A stretch of 64,000 nt of DNA from Burkholderia pyrrocinia (GCF_003330765.1 NZ_CP024902.1:3224001-3288000); one strand, 5' to 3'. Positions 46,200 to 56,233 are shown, counted from the stretch's first letter. Program-made: numbers and translations. Notes: generated by a model not told the origin, from the sequence alone.

Positions 46200-47750
46200 A
46201 TGCGAATGAAATTGAAGAACATCGGCCTGATTGCCGCGGGCCTCGCCACGGGCGTGTTCGCCACGCTGCAGATTTCCGCGTCGGCCGAGCAGACGGCCAC
46301 GGCGCCGCTTCCCCTCGACCAGCTCCGCCTGTTCGCGGAAGTATTCGGCCAGATCAAGCGCGAGTACGTCGAACCGGTCGACGACAAGAAGCTGCTGACG
46401 GCGGCGATCAAGGGCATGGTGTCGAGCCTCGACCCGCACTCGTCGTTCCTCGACAAGACCGACTATGACGAGTTGCAGGAGCAGACGAAGGGCCGCTTCG
46501 CGGGTCTCGGCATCGAGATCTCGCAGGAAGACGGCCTCGTCAAGGTGATCTCGCCGATCGAAGATACCCCCGCGTTCCGCGCCGGCATCCGTCCGGGCGA
46601 CCTGATCACGCGCATCAACGACAAGCCGGTGCGCGGCATGACGCTCGACAAGGCCGTCAAGCAGATGCGCGGCGAGCCGGGCACCAAGGTCACGCTGACG
46701 ATCTTCCGCAAGAGCGACGACCGCACGTTCCCGATCACGGTCACGCGCGCGATCATCAAGGTGCAGAGCGTCAAGATGAAGATCCTCGATCCGGGCTACG
46801 CGTATGTCCGCATCACGAGCTTCCAGGAGCGCACGACGCCCGATCTCGCTGCAAAGCTGCAGGACATCGCGCGCCAGCAGCCGAACCTGAAGGGCCTGAT
46901 CGTCGACCTGCGCAACAACGGCGGCGGCCTGCTGCAGAGCGCGGTCGGCGTCGCCGGCGCATTCCTGCCGCCCGACTCCGTCGTCGTGTCGACCAACGGC
47001 CAGATCCCCGATTCGAAGCAGGTCTACCGCGATACGTACGACAACTATCGCCTGCCGTCCTTCGACGGCGATCCGCTGAAGAACCTGCCGCCGGTCTTCA
47101 AGACCGTGCCGATGATCGTGCTGACGAACGCCTATTCGGCGTCCGCGTCGGAAATCGTCGCCGGCGCGCTGCAGGATTCGAAGCGCGCGCAGATCATGGG
47201 CAAGACGACGTTCGGCAAGGGTTCGGTGCAGACGGTCCGCCCGATGACGGCCGACACCGCGCTGCGCCTGACGACCGCGTACTACTACACGCCGAGCGGC
47301 CGCTCGATCCAGAACAAGGGCATCACGCCCGACGTGCCGGTCGATCAGTATGCGGATGGCGATCCGGACGACGTGCTCGTGACGCGTGAGGTCGACTACA
47401 CGAACCACCTCGCGAACACGCAGGACCCGAACGAGAAGAAGGAACAGGAAGAGCGCGAGCAGCGCCGGATGGATCAGTTGCGCGTCCTCGAAGAGCAGAA
47501 CGACAAGAAGACGCCGGAGCAGCGCCAGAAGGATCGCGATCGCAAGCCGATCGAGTTCGGCAGCACCGACGACTTCATGATGCAGCAGGCGCTCAACAAG
47601 CTCGAAGGCAAGCCCGTCCAGGAATCGAAGTCGCTGCTCGCCGAGAGCACGACGAAGAGCCCGGCCGGCAAGGCCGCCGCGGCACCGAAGGCATCGGGCA
47701 CAAGCGCGAAGCCGGCCTCCGCACCGAAGCCCGCGTCGGCGCCGAAGTAA
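46200..47750 (+). CDS. S41 family C-terminal processing peptidase (CtpA)
   Basis: Periplasmic serine protease of 516 residues with an N-terminal signal/anchor (IGLIAAGLATGVFATLQ), an S41 N-terminal region, a PDZ domain (about 90-175, GLGIEISQEDGLVKV) and the S41 core with the Ser in NAYSASASEI and the Lys in GKTTFGKGSVQT. The last 110 residues are a charged, then Lys/Ala/Pro/Ser-rich tail (repeats of KPASAPK). It degrades or trims periplasmic and outer-membrane proteins. A strong terminator follows. Confidence 0.94.
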   Translation: MRMKLKNIGLIAAGLATGVFATLQISASAEQTATAPLPLDQLRLFAEVFGQIKREYVEPVDDKKLLTAAIKGMVSSLDPHSSFLDKTDYDELQEQTKGRFAGLGIEISQEDGLVKVISPIEDTPAFRAGIRPGDLITRINDKPVRGMTLDKAVKQMRGEPGTKVTLTIFRKSDDRTFPITVTRAIIKVQSVKMKILDPGYAYVRITSFQERTTPDLAAKLQDIARQQPNLKGLIVDLRNNGGGLLQSAVGVAGAFLPPDSVVVSTNGQIPDSKQVYRDTYDNYRLPSFDGDPLKNLPPVFKTVPMIVLTNAYSASASEIVAGALQDSKRAQIMGKTTFGKGSVQTVRPMTADTALRLTTAYYYTPSGRSIQNKGITPDVPVDQYADGDPDDVLVTREVDYTNHLANTQDPNEKKEQEEREQRRMDQLRVLEEQNDKKTPEQRQKDRDRKPIEFGSTDDFMMQQALNKLEGKPVQESKSLLAESTTKSPAGKAAAAPKASGTSAKPASAPKPASAPK

Positions 47751-47768
47751 GCGCCGGCCGGCATCCGA

Positions 47769-47804
47769 CGGGCCATCGCGGGAAGACCGCGATGGCCCGT
47801 TTTT
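47769..47804 (+). terminator. Intrinsic terminator after ctpA
   Basis: A perfect 13-bp stem (cgggccatcgcgg / ccgcgatggcccg), a 5-base loop and a TTTTT run. Confidence 0.92.
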
Positions 47805-47855
47805 CATGCGCGCCTAAAATAACGAAACGTACGCCCGCCTCGCCCACGACTCCCC

Positions 47856-48608
47856 ATGAACGACGATCAACTCCTGCGCTACTCCCGTCACATCCTCGTC
47901 GACGAAATCGGCATCGAGGCGCAGCAGCGCTTTCTCGATGCGCATGCGATCGTTGTCGGCGCGGGCGGCCTCGGCTCGCCCGCCGCGATGTACCTCGCGG
48001 CGTCGGGGGTCGGCACGATCACGCTCGTCGACGCCGATACGGTCGACCTCACGAACCTGCAGCGGCAGATCCTGCACGTGACGTCATCGGTCGGCCGCAG
48101 CAAGGTCGAATCGGGGCGCGACGCGCTCGCGCAACTGAATCCCGGGGTGAGCGTGCGCGCGGTCGCGGAACGCGTCGACGATGCGTGGCTCGATGCACAC
48201 GTGCCGGGCGCGACCGTCGTGCTCGACTGCACCGACAACTTCGCGACGCGGCACGCGATCAACCGCGCGTGCGTCGCGCACGGCGTGCCGCTCGTGTCGG
48301 GCGCCGCGCTGCGCTTCGACGGCCAGATCAGCACGTTCGACTTCCGCGACCCGGCCGCGCCCTGCTATGCGTGCGTGTTCCCGGAAGACCAGCCGTTCGA
48401 GGAAGTCGCGTGCGCGACGATGGGCGTGTTCGCGCCGACGGTCGGGATCATCGGCGCGATGCAGGCCGCCGAAGCGCTGCGCGTGATCGGTGCGATCGGC
48501 ACGACGCTCAACGGGCGACTGATGATGCTCGATTCGCTGCGGATGGAATGGACGACGATGAAGATCGCGCGCCAGGCCGACTGCCCCGTATGCGGGGGCC
48601 GGCACTGA
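47856..48608 (+). CDS. HesA/MoeB/ThiF family adenylyltransferase
   Basis: E1-like enzyme of 250 residues that adenylates the C-terminus of a ubiquitin-like sulfur carrier (MoaD or ThiS type). It shows the nucleotide loop VGAGGLGSPAAMYLAA, DLTNLQRQILH, the zinc-binding pairs CYAC and CPVC, and a cysteine in EVACATMG. MoeB versus ThiF cannot be separated from this window alone, since neither mo nor thi genes are adjacent. Confidence 0.9.
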   Translation: MNDDQLLRYSRHILVDEIGIEAQQRFLDAHAIVVGAGGLGSPAAMYLAASGVGTITLVDADTVDLTNLQRQILHVTSSVGRSKVESGRDALAQLNPGVSVRAVAERVDDAWLDAHVPGATVVLDCTDNFATRHAINRACVAHGVPLVSGAALRFDGQISTFDFRDPAAPCYACVFPEDQPFEEVACATMGVFAPTVGIIGAMQAAEALRVIGAIGTTLNGRLMMLDSLRMEWTTMKIARQADCPVCGGRH

Positions 48609-48626
48609 CGCGCGTCACGCGGGCGC

Positions 48627-50399
48627 CTAAGCCGCGGCGTCCGCGCGCGGCTCGGCGACCGACAGGCGCTTCAGCGCCGCCTGCACTTCTTCCGGCTCGA
48701 ACGCGGCGAGCACGTCGGCCGTCGGCTTCTCGAGCGCCTTCAGGTGTGCGCGCAGGATCTCCTGCTTCACGACGAGCAGCTGGCTCGGGTGCATCGAGAA
48801 CTCGGTGAGCCCCATCCCGAGCAACAGGCGCGTGAGCGCCGGATCGCCCGCCATCTCCCCGCATACCGACACGGACACGCCCGCGCGCTTCGCTTCGCGC
48901 AGCGTATACGAGATCAGGTGCAGCACCGCCGGATGCAGCGGGTCGTACAGGTGCGCGACCGCGTTGTCCGCGCGATCGATCGCGAGCGTGTACTGGATCA
49001 GGTCGTTGGTGCCGATCGACAGGAAATCGAACCGCTTCAGGAACAGCGGCAGCGCGATCGCCGCGGCCGGAATCTCGATCATCGCGCCGATGCGCACGTT
49101 CGGATCGTACGCGAGCCCCGCGTCGTCGAGCTGGCGCTTCGCCTCGCGGATCAGGTCGAGCGTCTGGTCGATCTCCTGCGCGTGCGCGAGCATCGGAATC
49201 AGGATCTTGACCTGCCCGAACGCGGACGCGCGCAGGATCGCGCGCAACTGCGTGAGGAACATCTGCGGCTCGGACAGGCTCCAGCGGATCGCACGCAGGC
49301 CGAGCGCCGGGTTCGGCGCCGTCTCGTAGCCTTCGTCCAGCGCCTCGAGCGGCTTGTCCGCGCCGACGTCGATCGTGCGGATCGTGACGGGCATGCCCTT
49401 CATCCACTCGACGGCCCGCTTGTACGCGCCGAACTGCTCCTCCTCCTCGGGCATCACCTTCTGATGCATGAACAGGAACTCGGAGCGGAACAGGCCGACA
49501 CCGACCGCGCCGGCCTCGACGGCCGCCTTCGCGTCGTCGGGCAGCTCGATGTTCGCGTACAGCTCGATCTTGGTGCCGCATAGCGTTTGCGTCGGCGAGA
49601 ATTTCAGACGCTGCAGCTTGCGTTGCTCCAGCAGCTTCTCGGACTGGCGGTACGAATATTCCTCGAGGACGATCGGCGCGGGATCGACGATCACGATGCC
49701 CTGGTCGCCGTCGACGATGATCAGGTCGTTCTGACGGATCAGCGCGCTCGCGTGCTGCACGCCGACCGCGGCCGGGATGCCGAGGCTGCGCGCGACGATC
49801 GCCGTGTGCGACGTGCGCCCGCCGAGGTCGGTGACGAACGCCTGGAACGACTGCGTCTTGAACTGCATCATGTCGGCCGGCGCGATGTCGTGCGCGACGA
49901 CGATCATCTCGCTCGTGCCGTTCGCGGCCGCGCGGTCGAGCGCCTGCGACGCGGACGGCGCGCCGGCGAGCGCCTTCAGCACGCGCTCGACCACCTGCTC
50001 GATGTCGGCCTTGCGCTCGCGCAGGTATTCGTCCTCGATGTCGTCGAAATGGCGCGTGAGCAGCTCGAGCTGCTCGGTCAGCGCCCATTCGACGTTGTAG
50101 CGGCGCGTGCGGAGCAGGTCGATGGTTTCCTGCACGAGCATCGCGTCGCGGAGGATCATCGCGTGCACGTCGATGAACGCGCCCACTTCGCTCGGGGTGT
50201 CGTCGGTCAGGTCGGCGCGCAGCGCTTCGAGTTCGTGATGCACGACGTCGAGCGCCGTGCGGAATCGCTCGACCTCGGCGTCGATCTGGTTCGCCTCGAT
50301 CAGGTAATGGGCGACGTCGAGCGCCGCCGGCGCGATCAGATACGCTCGCCCGATCGCGATACCTCGTGAGACGGGAATGCCATGCAGCGTGAAGGACAC
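48627..50399 (-). CDS. ptsI: PEP-protein phosphotransferase, PTS enzyme I
   Basis: Free-standing EI of 590 residues that transfers phosphate from PEP to HPr. The active-site His198 is in GGRTSHTAIVAR, and the catalytic Cys is in SVCGEMAGDP. The start is GTG at 50399 (MSFTLHGIPVS) with AGAGGAGG a few bases upstream, a near-perfect ribosome-binding site. It lies downstream of ptsH, but a terminator-like hairpin stands between them. It is the second EI in the window; the other is within the nag fusion protein. Confidence 0.96.
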   Translation of the reverse strand: MSFTLHGIPVSRGIAIGRAYLIAPAALDVAHYLIEANQIDAEVERFRTALDVVHHELEALRADLTDDTPSEVGAFIDVHAMILRDAMLVQETIDLLRTRRYNVEWALTEQLELLTRHFDDIEDEYLRERKADIEQVVERVLKALAGAPSASQALDRAAANGTSEMIVVAHDIAPADMMQFKTQSFQAFVTDLGGRTSHTAIVARSLGIPAAVGVQHASALIRQNDLIIVDGDQGIVIVDPAPIVLEEYSYRQSEKLLEQRKLQRLKFSPTQTLCGTKIELYANIELPDDAKAAVEAGAVGVGLFRSEFLFMHQKVMPEEEEQFGAYKRAVEWMKGMPVTIRTIDVGADKPLEALDEGYETAPNPALGLRAIRWSLSEPQMFLTQLRAILRASAFGQVKILIPMLAHAQEIDQTLDLIREAKRQLDDAGLAYDPNVRIGAMIEIPAAAIALPLFLKRFDFLSIGTNDLIQYTLAIDRADNAVAHLYDPLHPAVLHLISYTLREAKRAGVSVSVCGEMAGDPALTRLLLGMGLTEFSMHPSQLLVVKQEILRAHLKALEKPTADVLAAFEPEEVQAALKRLSVAEPRADAAA

Positions 50400-50537
50400 G
50401 CGCACCTCCTCTGTACAAGTAAAGCCGCGGCACACTGCTGCGATGCGCTTATGACCCCGGTTAGCGATTATAGATTCCGCGACTCCCCGCTGACTGCATG
50501 CACCGCAGCATTGCGCATTCCGCATCAATGCTTCCGA

Positions 50538-50567
50538 CGAAAAAAATGCCGCGAAATCCGCGGCATT
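50538..50567 (-). terminator. Intrinsic terminator-like hairpin between ptsH and ptsI
   Basis: On the minus strand a 9-bp stem (AATGCCGCG / CGCGGCATT) with a 5-base loop is followed by a run of Ts (complement of the A-run at 50538-50546). It would end or attenuate transcription between the HPr and EI genes. Confidence 0.75.
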
Positions 50568-50600
50568 CTGACTGGAAACAGCAACGATCCCGCGCGAGAA

Positions 50601-50870
50601 TCACTGGCCTTCGCCGAACTTGTCGGCGATCAGCTTCAGCAGCGCGTCCATCGCTTCCCGCTCGTCGGCCCCTTCGGTCTCGATCGTCACGGTGCTGCCG
50701 ATGCCCGCCGCCAGCATCATCACGCCCATGATGCTCTTCGCATTGATCTTGCGCCCGTTGCGTGTCATCCAGACTTCCGACTGGAAGTTGCCGGCCAGTT
50801 GCGTAAGCTTGGCCGATGCGCGCGCATGGAGCCCCAATTTATTGACGATGGTGGTTTCTTGTTGAAGCAT
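50601..50870 (-). CDS. ptsH: Phosphocarrier protein HPr
   Basis: An 89-residue HPr with phospho-acceptor His15 in NKLGLHARASA. Ser46 in NAKSIMGVMM is the position phosphorylated by HPr kinase in species that have it. It lies 40 bp after the IIA gene, in a regulatory PTS arrangement typical of betaproteobacteria. Confidence 0.96.
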   Translation of the reverse strand: MLQQETTIVNKLGLHARASAKLTQLAGNFQSEVWMTRNGRKINAKSIMGVMMLAAGIGSTVTIETEGADEREAMDALLKLIADKFGEGQ

Positions 50871-50910
50871 GATTCTCGGTCGGGTCGGTCTAAAACGGAA
50901 AACGCGGTGG

Positions 50911-51381
50911 TCAGTGCGATTCGGTGCGCGGTTTCGGCTCGGGCGGAATCGGCGCGCACTGCCCGCAGCCGGTTTCCGACGGCGGCGGCGGCGTGCCGGC
51001 CGCGACTTCGTGGACGCCTTTCGCGCCGCCTGACAGGGCCTTGTCGGCCAGCTTGTCGAGCGGCATCTGGCGGTAACAGACCGCACGCACGAGCATCGGC
51101 AGGTTGACGCCCGCCAGCACCCGCACGTCCGCGATCTTCGCGAGCTGACCCGCGATGTTCGCGGGCGTCGCGCCGTACATGTCGGTCAGCACGATCGCGC
51201 CGTTCTCTTCCTTGAGCCGCGCGAGCTCCGCGTGCGCGAACGCCATCACCTGGGTCGGATCGCTGTCCGCCTGCACGTCGATGCAGCCGATCCGGGCAGG
51301 CACGCCACCGTAGATGTGCGCGATGCAGTCCCGCAGCGCGGTGGCGAGCGGCGCGTGTGCGATGATCAGAATCCCGGCCAT
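50911..51381 (-). CDS. PTS EIIA component, mannose/sorbose (EIIA-Man) type
   Basis: A 156-residue EIIA of the mannose superfamily with the phospho-acceptor His9 in GILIIAHAPLA and the VLTDMYGATPAN loop. No EIIB or EIIC gene accompanies it, so it probably serves regulation rather than sugar uptake. The C-terminus carries a Pro-rich tail with an ETGCGQCAP cysteine pair, unusual for the family. It precedes ptsH. Confidence 0.92.
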   Translation of the reverse strand: MAGILIIAHAPLATALRDCIAHIYGGVPARIGCIDVQADSDPTQVMAFAHAELARLKEENGAIVLTDMYGATPANIAGQLAKIADVRVLAGVNLPMLVRAVCYRQMPLDKLADKALSGGAKGVHEVAAGTPPPPSETGCGQCAPIPPEPKPRTESH

Positions 51382-51612
51382 GTCAGATCGCTCCCGGCCG
51401 CCCCTGGCGGACCGACGCCCCGCGGCGGGGCAACGAGCATAGCGAGTATGGGGAACGTATCATGTTCAGCCTTGCAACAGTGTCGGCCCGACCGCCGGGC
51501 CTTCGGTGCGCCGATCGCGGCACCGGGCAAGCGGGCATTGTAGCAGGCCGGTCAAGCTGCTCCGGCGACGGGGGACCTGCGCGGCCGCCGCCGGGGTTGT
51601 GCGGGAAACGGC

Positions 51613-52569
51613 CTACGCGGCCGCACGCTCCAGCGCGTCGATGAACATCGCGGCGACGTCGAAGCCCGTCTGCTCCATGATCTCGCGGAAGCACGTCGGA
51701 CTCGTGACGTTCACCTCGGTCAGCCAGTCGCCGATCGCATCGAGGCCGACCAGCAGCAGCCCGCGCGACGCGAGCACGGGACCAAGCGTTTCGGCGATCT
51801 CGCGATCGCGGGCGGTCAGCGGCTGCGCGACACCGAGCCCGCCCGCGGCGAGATTGCCGCGCACCTCGCTGCCCTGCGGAATCCGTGCGAGCGAATACGG
51901 CACGGGCTCGCCGCCGATCAGCAGGATGCGCTTGTCGCCGGCCTTGATCTCGGGGATGAACTTCTGCGCCATCACCGAGCGCGTGCCGTCGTGGCTCAGC
52001 ATTTCGACGATCGAGCCGAGGTTCATGCCGTCCGGCTTCACGCGGAACACGCCCATCCCGCCCATCCCGTCGAGCGGCTTCAGGATCACGTCGCCGTGCT
52101 CGGCGTGGAACGCGCGCAGCCGTTTCGCGTCGCGCGTGACGAGCGTCGGCGCGACGAACTGCGGAAACTCGCCGATCGCGAGTTTCTCCGAATGGTCGCG
52201 GATCGACTGCGCCTTGTTGAACACGCGCGCACCGGCGCGCTCGGCCAGTTCGAGCAGCCAGGTCGACGTCACGTATTCCATGTCGAACGGCGGATCCTTG
52301 CGCATCAGCACCGCGCCGAACGATTCGAGGCGGCGCGCATCGAGCGGGCCCGCATCGAACCAGGTCTCGCGATGCAGGTCGTCCAGTTCGCCGACGAAGG
52401 TGATGCGCCGCACGTCGGCCTCGACGGCCGACCCCGTCCACGCGAGGTGGCCCGGTTCGCACGCATACACCGCATGCCCGCGCCGCGCGGCCTCGGCCAT
52501 CATCGCGTAGGTCGAATCCTTGTAGATCTTGAAGCGCTCGAGCGGGTCGGCGATAAAGAGAATGTCCAT
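51613..52569 (-). CDS. gshB: Glutathione synthetase
   Basis: ATP-grasp enzyme joining gamma-glutamylcysteine and glycine, 318 residues. MDILFIADPLERFKIYKDST is the typical start; RKDPPFDMEY, VILKPLDGMGGMGVFR and VNVTSPTCFREI are active-site blocks. It lies 27 bp downstream of gshA. Confidence 0.97.
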   Translation of the reverse strand: MDILFIADPLERFKIYKDSTYAMMAEAARRGHAVYACEPGHLAWTGSAVEADVRRITFVGELDDLHRETWFDAGPLDARRLESFGAVLMRKDPPFDMEYVTSTWLLELAERAGARVFNKAQSIRDHSEKLAIGEFPQFVAPTLVTRDAKRLRAFHAEHGDVILKPLDGMGGMGVFRVKPDGMNLGSIVEMLSHDGTRSVMAQKFIPEIKAGDKRILLIGGEPVPYSLARIPQGSEVRGNLAAGGLGVAQPLTARDREIAETLGPVLASRGLLLVGLDAIGDWLTEVNVTSPTCFREIMEQTGFDVAAMFIDALERAAA

Positions 52570-52596
52570 GCGGGTCCTGTACGTAGCGAAGGTCCG

Positions 52597-53886
52597 TTAC
52601 ACCTGGATGGCTTCGGGATCGGTCTTTTCCAGTTCGATCGACGACGCGATCAGCGACAGGCGCGCGACGACGCCGTACATGTAGAAACGGTTCGGCGGCG
52701 CGGCGCCCGGCTTGGCGCCGGCATCCGGCAGCGCGGTGTGCTCGAAGCCGAGCGGCACGTAGTGCATGCCGGGCGCGTTCAGGTTCTGGTCGCGCTCGCG
52801 GCCGCCGTGCGTGCGGTAGAAGCCGCCGACCACGTAGCGGTCGATCATGTACACGACGGGCTCGGCGACTTCGTCGCCGACGCGCTCGAACGTATAGACG
52901 CCTTCCTGCACGATCACGTCGCGCACCGCGAGGCCGGCCTTCGACTCGGCCATCTGCGCGCGCTCGGCCTTCGACAGGCGGCCGATCTCGGCCGCGTCGT
53001 GCACGGTCATCACGCCGCGCCCCGCCGTGCCCGCATCGGCCTTCACGACGACGTACGGCTTCTCGCTGATCCCGTATTCGCGGTACTTGCGCGCGATCTT
53101 CTTCAGCACGCCGTCGATCGCGTCGGCGAGTGCCTGCTCGCCTTCATGCGCCTGCCAGTCGACACCCTCGACGTGCGCGAAATACGGATTCACCATCCAC
53201 GGATCGACGCCGACCATCTTCGCGAACTTCTTCGCGACGTCGTCGTAGCACGAGAAGTGCGTCGACTTGCGGCGCACGGCCCAGCCCGCGTGCAGCGGCG
53301 GCAGCAGGTACTGCTCGTGCAGGTTCTCCAGCACGGCCGGGATGCCGGCCGACAGGTCGTTGTTCAGCAGGATCGAGCACGGGTCGAAATTCTTCAGGCC
53401 GAGGCGGCGCTGCGAACGCTCGAGCGGTTCGAGCACGATCTTCTGGCCGTCGGCCAGCGTGATCGGCGTCATGTCGGTGATGCTCGGGTCGAGCGAACCG
53501 AAACGCACGTTCAGGCCGGCCTGGCGCATGATCGTCGCGAGGCGCGCGACGTTTTCCAGGTAGAACGCGTTGCGGGTCGGCAGCTCGGGAATCACGAGCA
53601 GGTTCTTCGCGTCCGGGCAGATCTTCTCGATCGCGGCCATCGCGGCCTGCACGGCGAGCGGCAGCACTTCGGACGGCAGATTGTTGAACGCGCCGGGAAA
53701 CAGGTTCGCGTCGACGGGCGCCAGCTTGAAGCCGGCGTTGCGCAGGTCCACCGAACAATAGAACGGCGGCGTGTGTTCCTGCCATTCGAGCCTGAACCAG
53801 CGTTCGATCGCAGGCGTCGCGTCGAGGATCTTTTGCTCGAGTTCGAGCAGCGGACCGTTCAACGCGGTAACGAGGTGGGGAACCAT
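52597..53886 (-). CDS. gshA: Glutamate-cysteine ligase, proteobacterial type
   Basis: First enzyme of glutathione synthesis, 429 residues. It belongs to the GshA type found beside gshB in betaproteobacteria rather than the classical E. coli form. It shows VVKADAGTAGRGVMTVHD, PELPTRNAFYLENVARL and a C-terminal MYGVVARLSLIASSIELEKT. It is first in the gshA-gshB run. Confidence 0.93.
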   Translation of the reverse strand: MVPHLVTALNGPLLELEQKILDATPAIERWFRLEWQEHTPPFYCSVDLRNAGFKLAPVDANLFPGAFNNLPSEVLPLAVQAAMAAIEKICPDAKNLLVIPELPTRNAFYLENVARLATIMRQAGLNVRFGSLDPSITDMTPITLADGQKIVLEPLERSQRRLGLKNFDPCSILLNNDLSAGIPAVLENLHEQYLLPPLHAGWAVRRKSTHFSCYDDVAKKFAKMVGVDPWMVNPYFAHVEGVDWQAHEGEQALADAIDGVLKKIARKYREYGISEKPYVVVKADAGTAGRGVMTVHDAAEIGRLSKAERAQMAESKAGLAVRDVIVQEGVYTFERVGDEVAEPVVYMIDRYVVGGFYRTHGGRERDQNLNAPGMHYVPLGFEHTALPDAGAKPGAAPPNRFYMYGVVARLSLIASSIELEKTDPEAIQV

Positions 53887-54036
53887 GAATCACTCGCGAG
53901 CGGGAGAATGAAGATTGTAGAGCAATTGCCTTGCCCATTTGGGGATTGTTCCCGGCTTCGCAAGGGTTTGGAGGAAGTTTTCGGCTATTGACCCGATAGC
54001 GCGCAGGGTTATGCGCTACGACAGCCGGCGGCAGGA

Positions 54037-54063
54037 GAAAAAAAGCCCGCCGGGTAGGCGGGC
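54037..54063 (-). terminator. Intrinsic terminator after amtB
   Basis: A 7-bp GC stem (gcccgcc / ggcgggc) with a 5-base loop and, on the minus strand, a run of seven or more Ts (complement of the A-run at 54038-54044). Confidence 0.88.
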
Positions 54064-54129
54064 CGAAGTCGCTGCGCTCATTCGTGGCGGGCGCCGTCGT
54101 CGCGGCGGCCCGCCGTGCATCCTTATGAC

Positions 54130-55659
54130 TTATTCGACATGCTCGCCGTGCAGGATCACGTCGAGGCCTTCGCGCTCTTCCTCTTCGGACACGCGCAAGC
54201 CCATCGTCAGGTCGATCAGCTTCAGCAGCACGAAGCTGATCACGCCGCTGTAGACCAGCGTGATCAGCACGCCCTTCGCCTGCAGCAGCAGGCTGCCGTC
54301 GGCGCCGCCGATGTCCTTGACCGCGAACACGCCCGTCAGCAGCGCGCCGAGAATCCCGCCCACGCCGTGCACGCCGAACGCATCGAGCGAATCGTCGTAG
54401 CCGAGCTTCGACTTGAGCCACGTCGCCGACCAGAAGCACACGACGCCGGCCGCGATACCGATCACGAGCGCACCCGTCACGCCGACGAAGCCGGCCGCCG
54501 GCGTGATCGCGACGAGACCCGCGACCGCGCCCGACACGATGCCGAGCACCGACGGCTTGCCCTTCGCGATCCACTCGGCAAACATCCAGCCGAGCGCCGC
54601 GCAGGCCGTCGCCACTTGGGTCGTCAGCATCGCGAAGCCGGCACGGCCGTCGGCCGCGACTGCGGAGCCTGCGTTGAAGCCGAACCAGCCGACCCACAGC
54701 ATCGAGCCGCCGATCATCGTCAGCACGAGGTTGTGCGGCGCCATCGATTCGCGGCCGTAACCGACGCGCTTGCCGAGCACCAGGCACGACACGAGGCCCG
54801 CGATACCGGCGTTGATGTGCACGACGGTGCCGCCCGCGAAGTCGAGCACGCCGTCCGACGACAGCCAGCCGCTCGGCTCCCACACCATGTGCGCGATCGG
54901 CACATAGACGATCAGCGACCAGAGCGCCATGAACACGAGCATCGCCGAGAACTTCATGCGATCGGCGAACGCGCCGCAGATCAGCGCCGGCGTGATGATC
55001 GCGAACGTCATCTGGTAGACGAAGTAGACCGATTCCGGAATCGTCGGCGCCAGGTGGCTGACGGTCAGCGTCGTCGCCTTGTCGCCGTGGATGTAGTTCA
55101 TCCCGTGCAGGAACGCGCGCGACAGGCCGCCGATGAAGCCGTTGCCCGGCGTGAACGCGAGGCTGTAGCCGACCACCGTCCATAGCACCGTGATCAGCGC
55201 GGTGATCGCGAAGCTCTGCATCACGGTCGCGAGCACGTTCTTCTTGCGGACCATGCCGGCGTAGAACAGCGCGAGGCCGGGGACCGTCATGAACAGCACG
55301 AGCGCGGTGGACGTCAGCATCCACGCGGTGTCGCCCGCGCTGATCTTCGACGAATCGACCGAGAACGGTGCCGTCGGCGCGGCGGGTGCGGCCGGCGCGG
55401 ACGCGGCGGCGGCCGATGCCGCAGCGGCGGCCGATGCGTCGGCGGCGCCCGAGGCCGGTGCAGCGGCAGCGGCGGCGGCGGATGCGTCCGTCGCGGCCGG
55501 TGCCGAAGCTGCCGAGGCGGCAGCAGCCGACGCGTCGGAAGCCGTTGCGGCGGGCGCGGAAGCCGTTGCGGCGGACGCCGCGTCGTCCGCGAGCGCGGAG
55601 CCGACGCCGGCCGCGATCAGCGAGCCGGCCATCAGCAGGGACATCAGAAGTTTGCGCAT
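54130..55659 (-). CDS. amtB: Ammonium transporter with a long Ala/Ser-rich N-terminal extension
   Basis: Amt-family ammonia channel of 509 residues. A signal peptide (ending GSALAD) is followed by about 70 residues made almost only of Ala, Ser, Pro and Asp, then eleven TM helices starting near SAGDTAWMLTSTALVL. Markers are GNGFIGGLSR, the FAFAIITPALI-like helix (TFAIITPALICGAF), and DAFGVHGVGGILGALLTG with one pore histidine. Co-transcribed with glnK, whose product blocks the channel when nitrogen is sufficient. Confidence 0.95.
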   Translation of the reverse strand: MRKLLMSLLMAGSLIAAGVGSALADDAASAATASAPAATASDASAAAASAASAPAATDASAAAAAAAPASGAADASAAAAASAAAASAPAAPAAPTAPFSVDSSKISAGDTAWMLTSTALVLFMTVPGLALFYAGMVRKKNVLATVMQSFAITALITVLWTVVGYSLAFTPGNGFIGGLSRAFLHGMNYIHGDKATTLTVSHLAPTIPESVYFVYQMTFAIITPALICGAFADRMKFSAMLVFMALWSLIVYVPIAHMVWEPSGWLSSDGVLDFAGGTVVHINAGIAGLVSCLVLGKRVGYGRESMAPHNLVLTMIGGSMLWVGWFGFNAGSAVAADGRAGFAMLTTQVATACAALGWMFAEWIAKGKPSVLGIVSGAVAGLVAITPAAGFVGVTGALVIGIAAGVVCFWSATWLKSKLGYDDSLDAFGVHGVGGILGALLTGVFAVKDIGGADGSLLLQAKGVLITLVYSGVISFVLLKLIDLTMGLRVSEEEEREGLDVILHGEHVE

Positions 55660-55696
55660 CTTGGGTTTCCTCTTGTCGCTTGTCTTGTCTGTTCTG

Positions 55697-56233
<537 letters not shown>

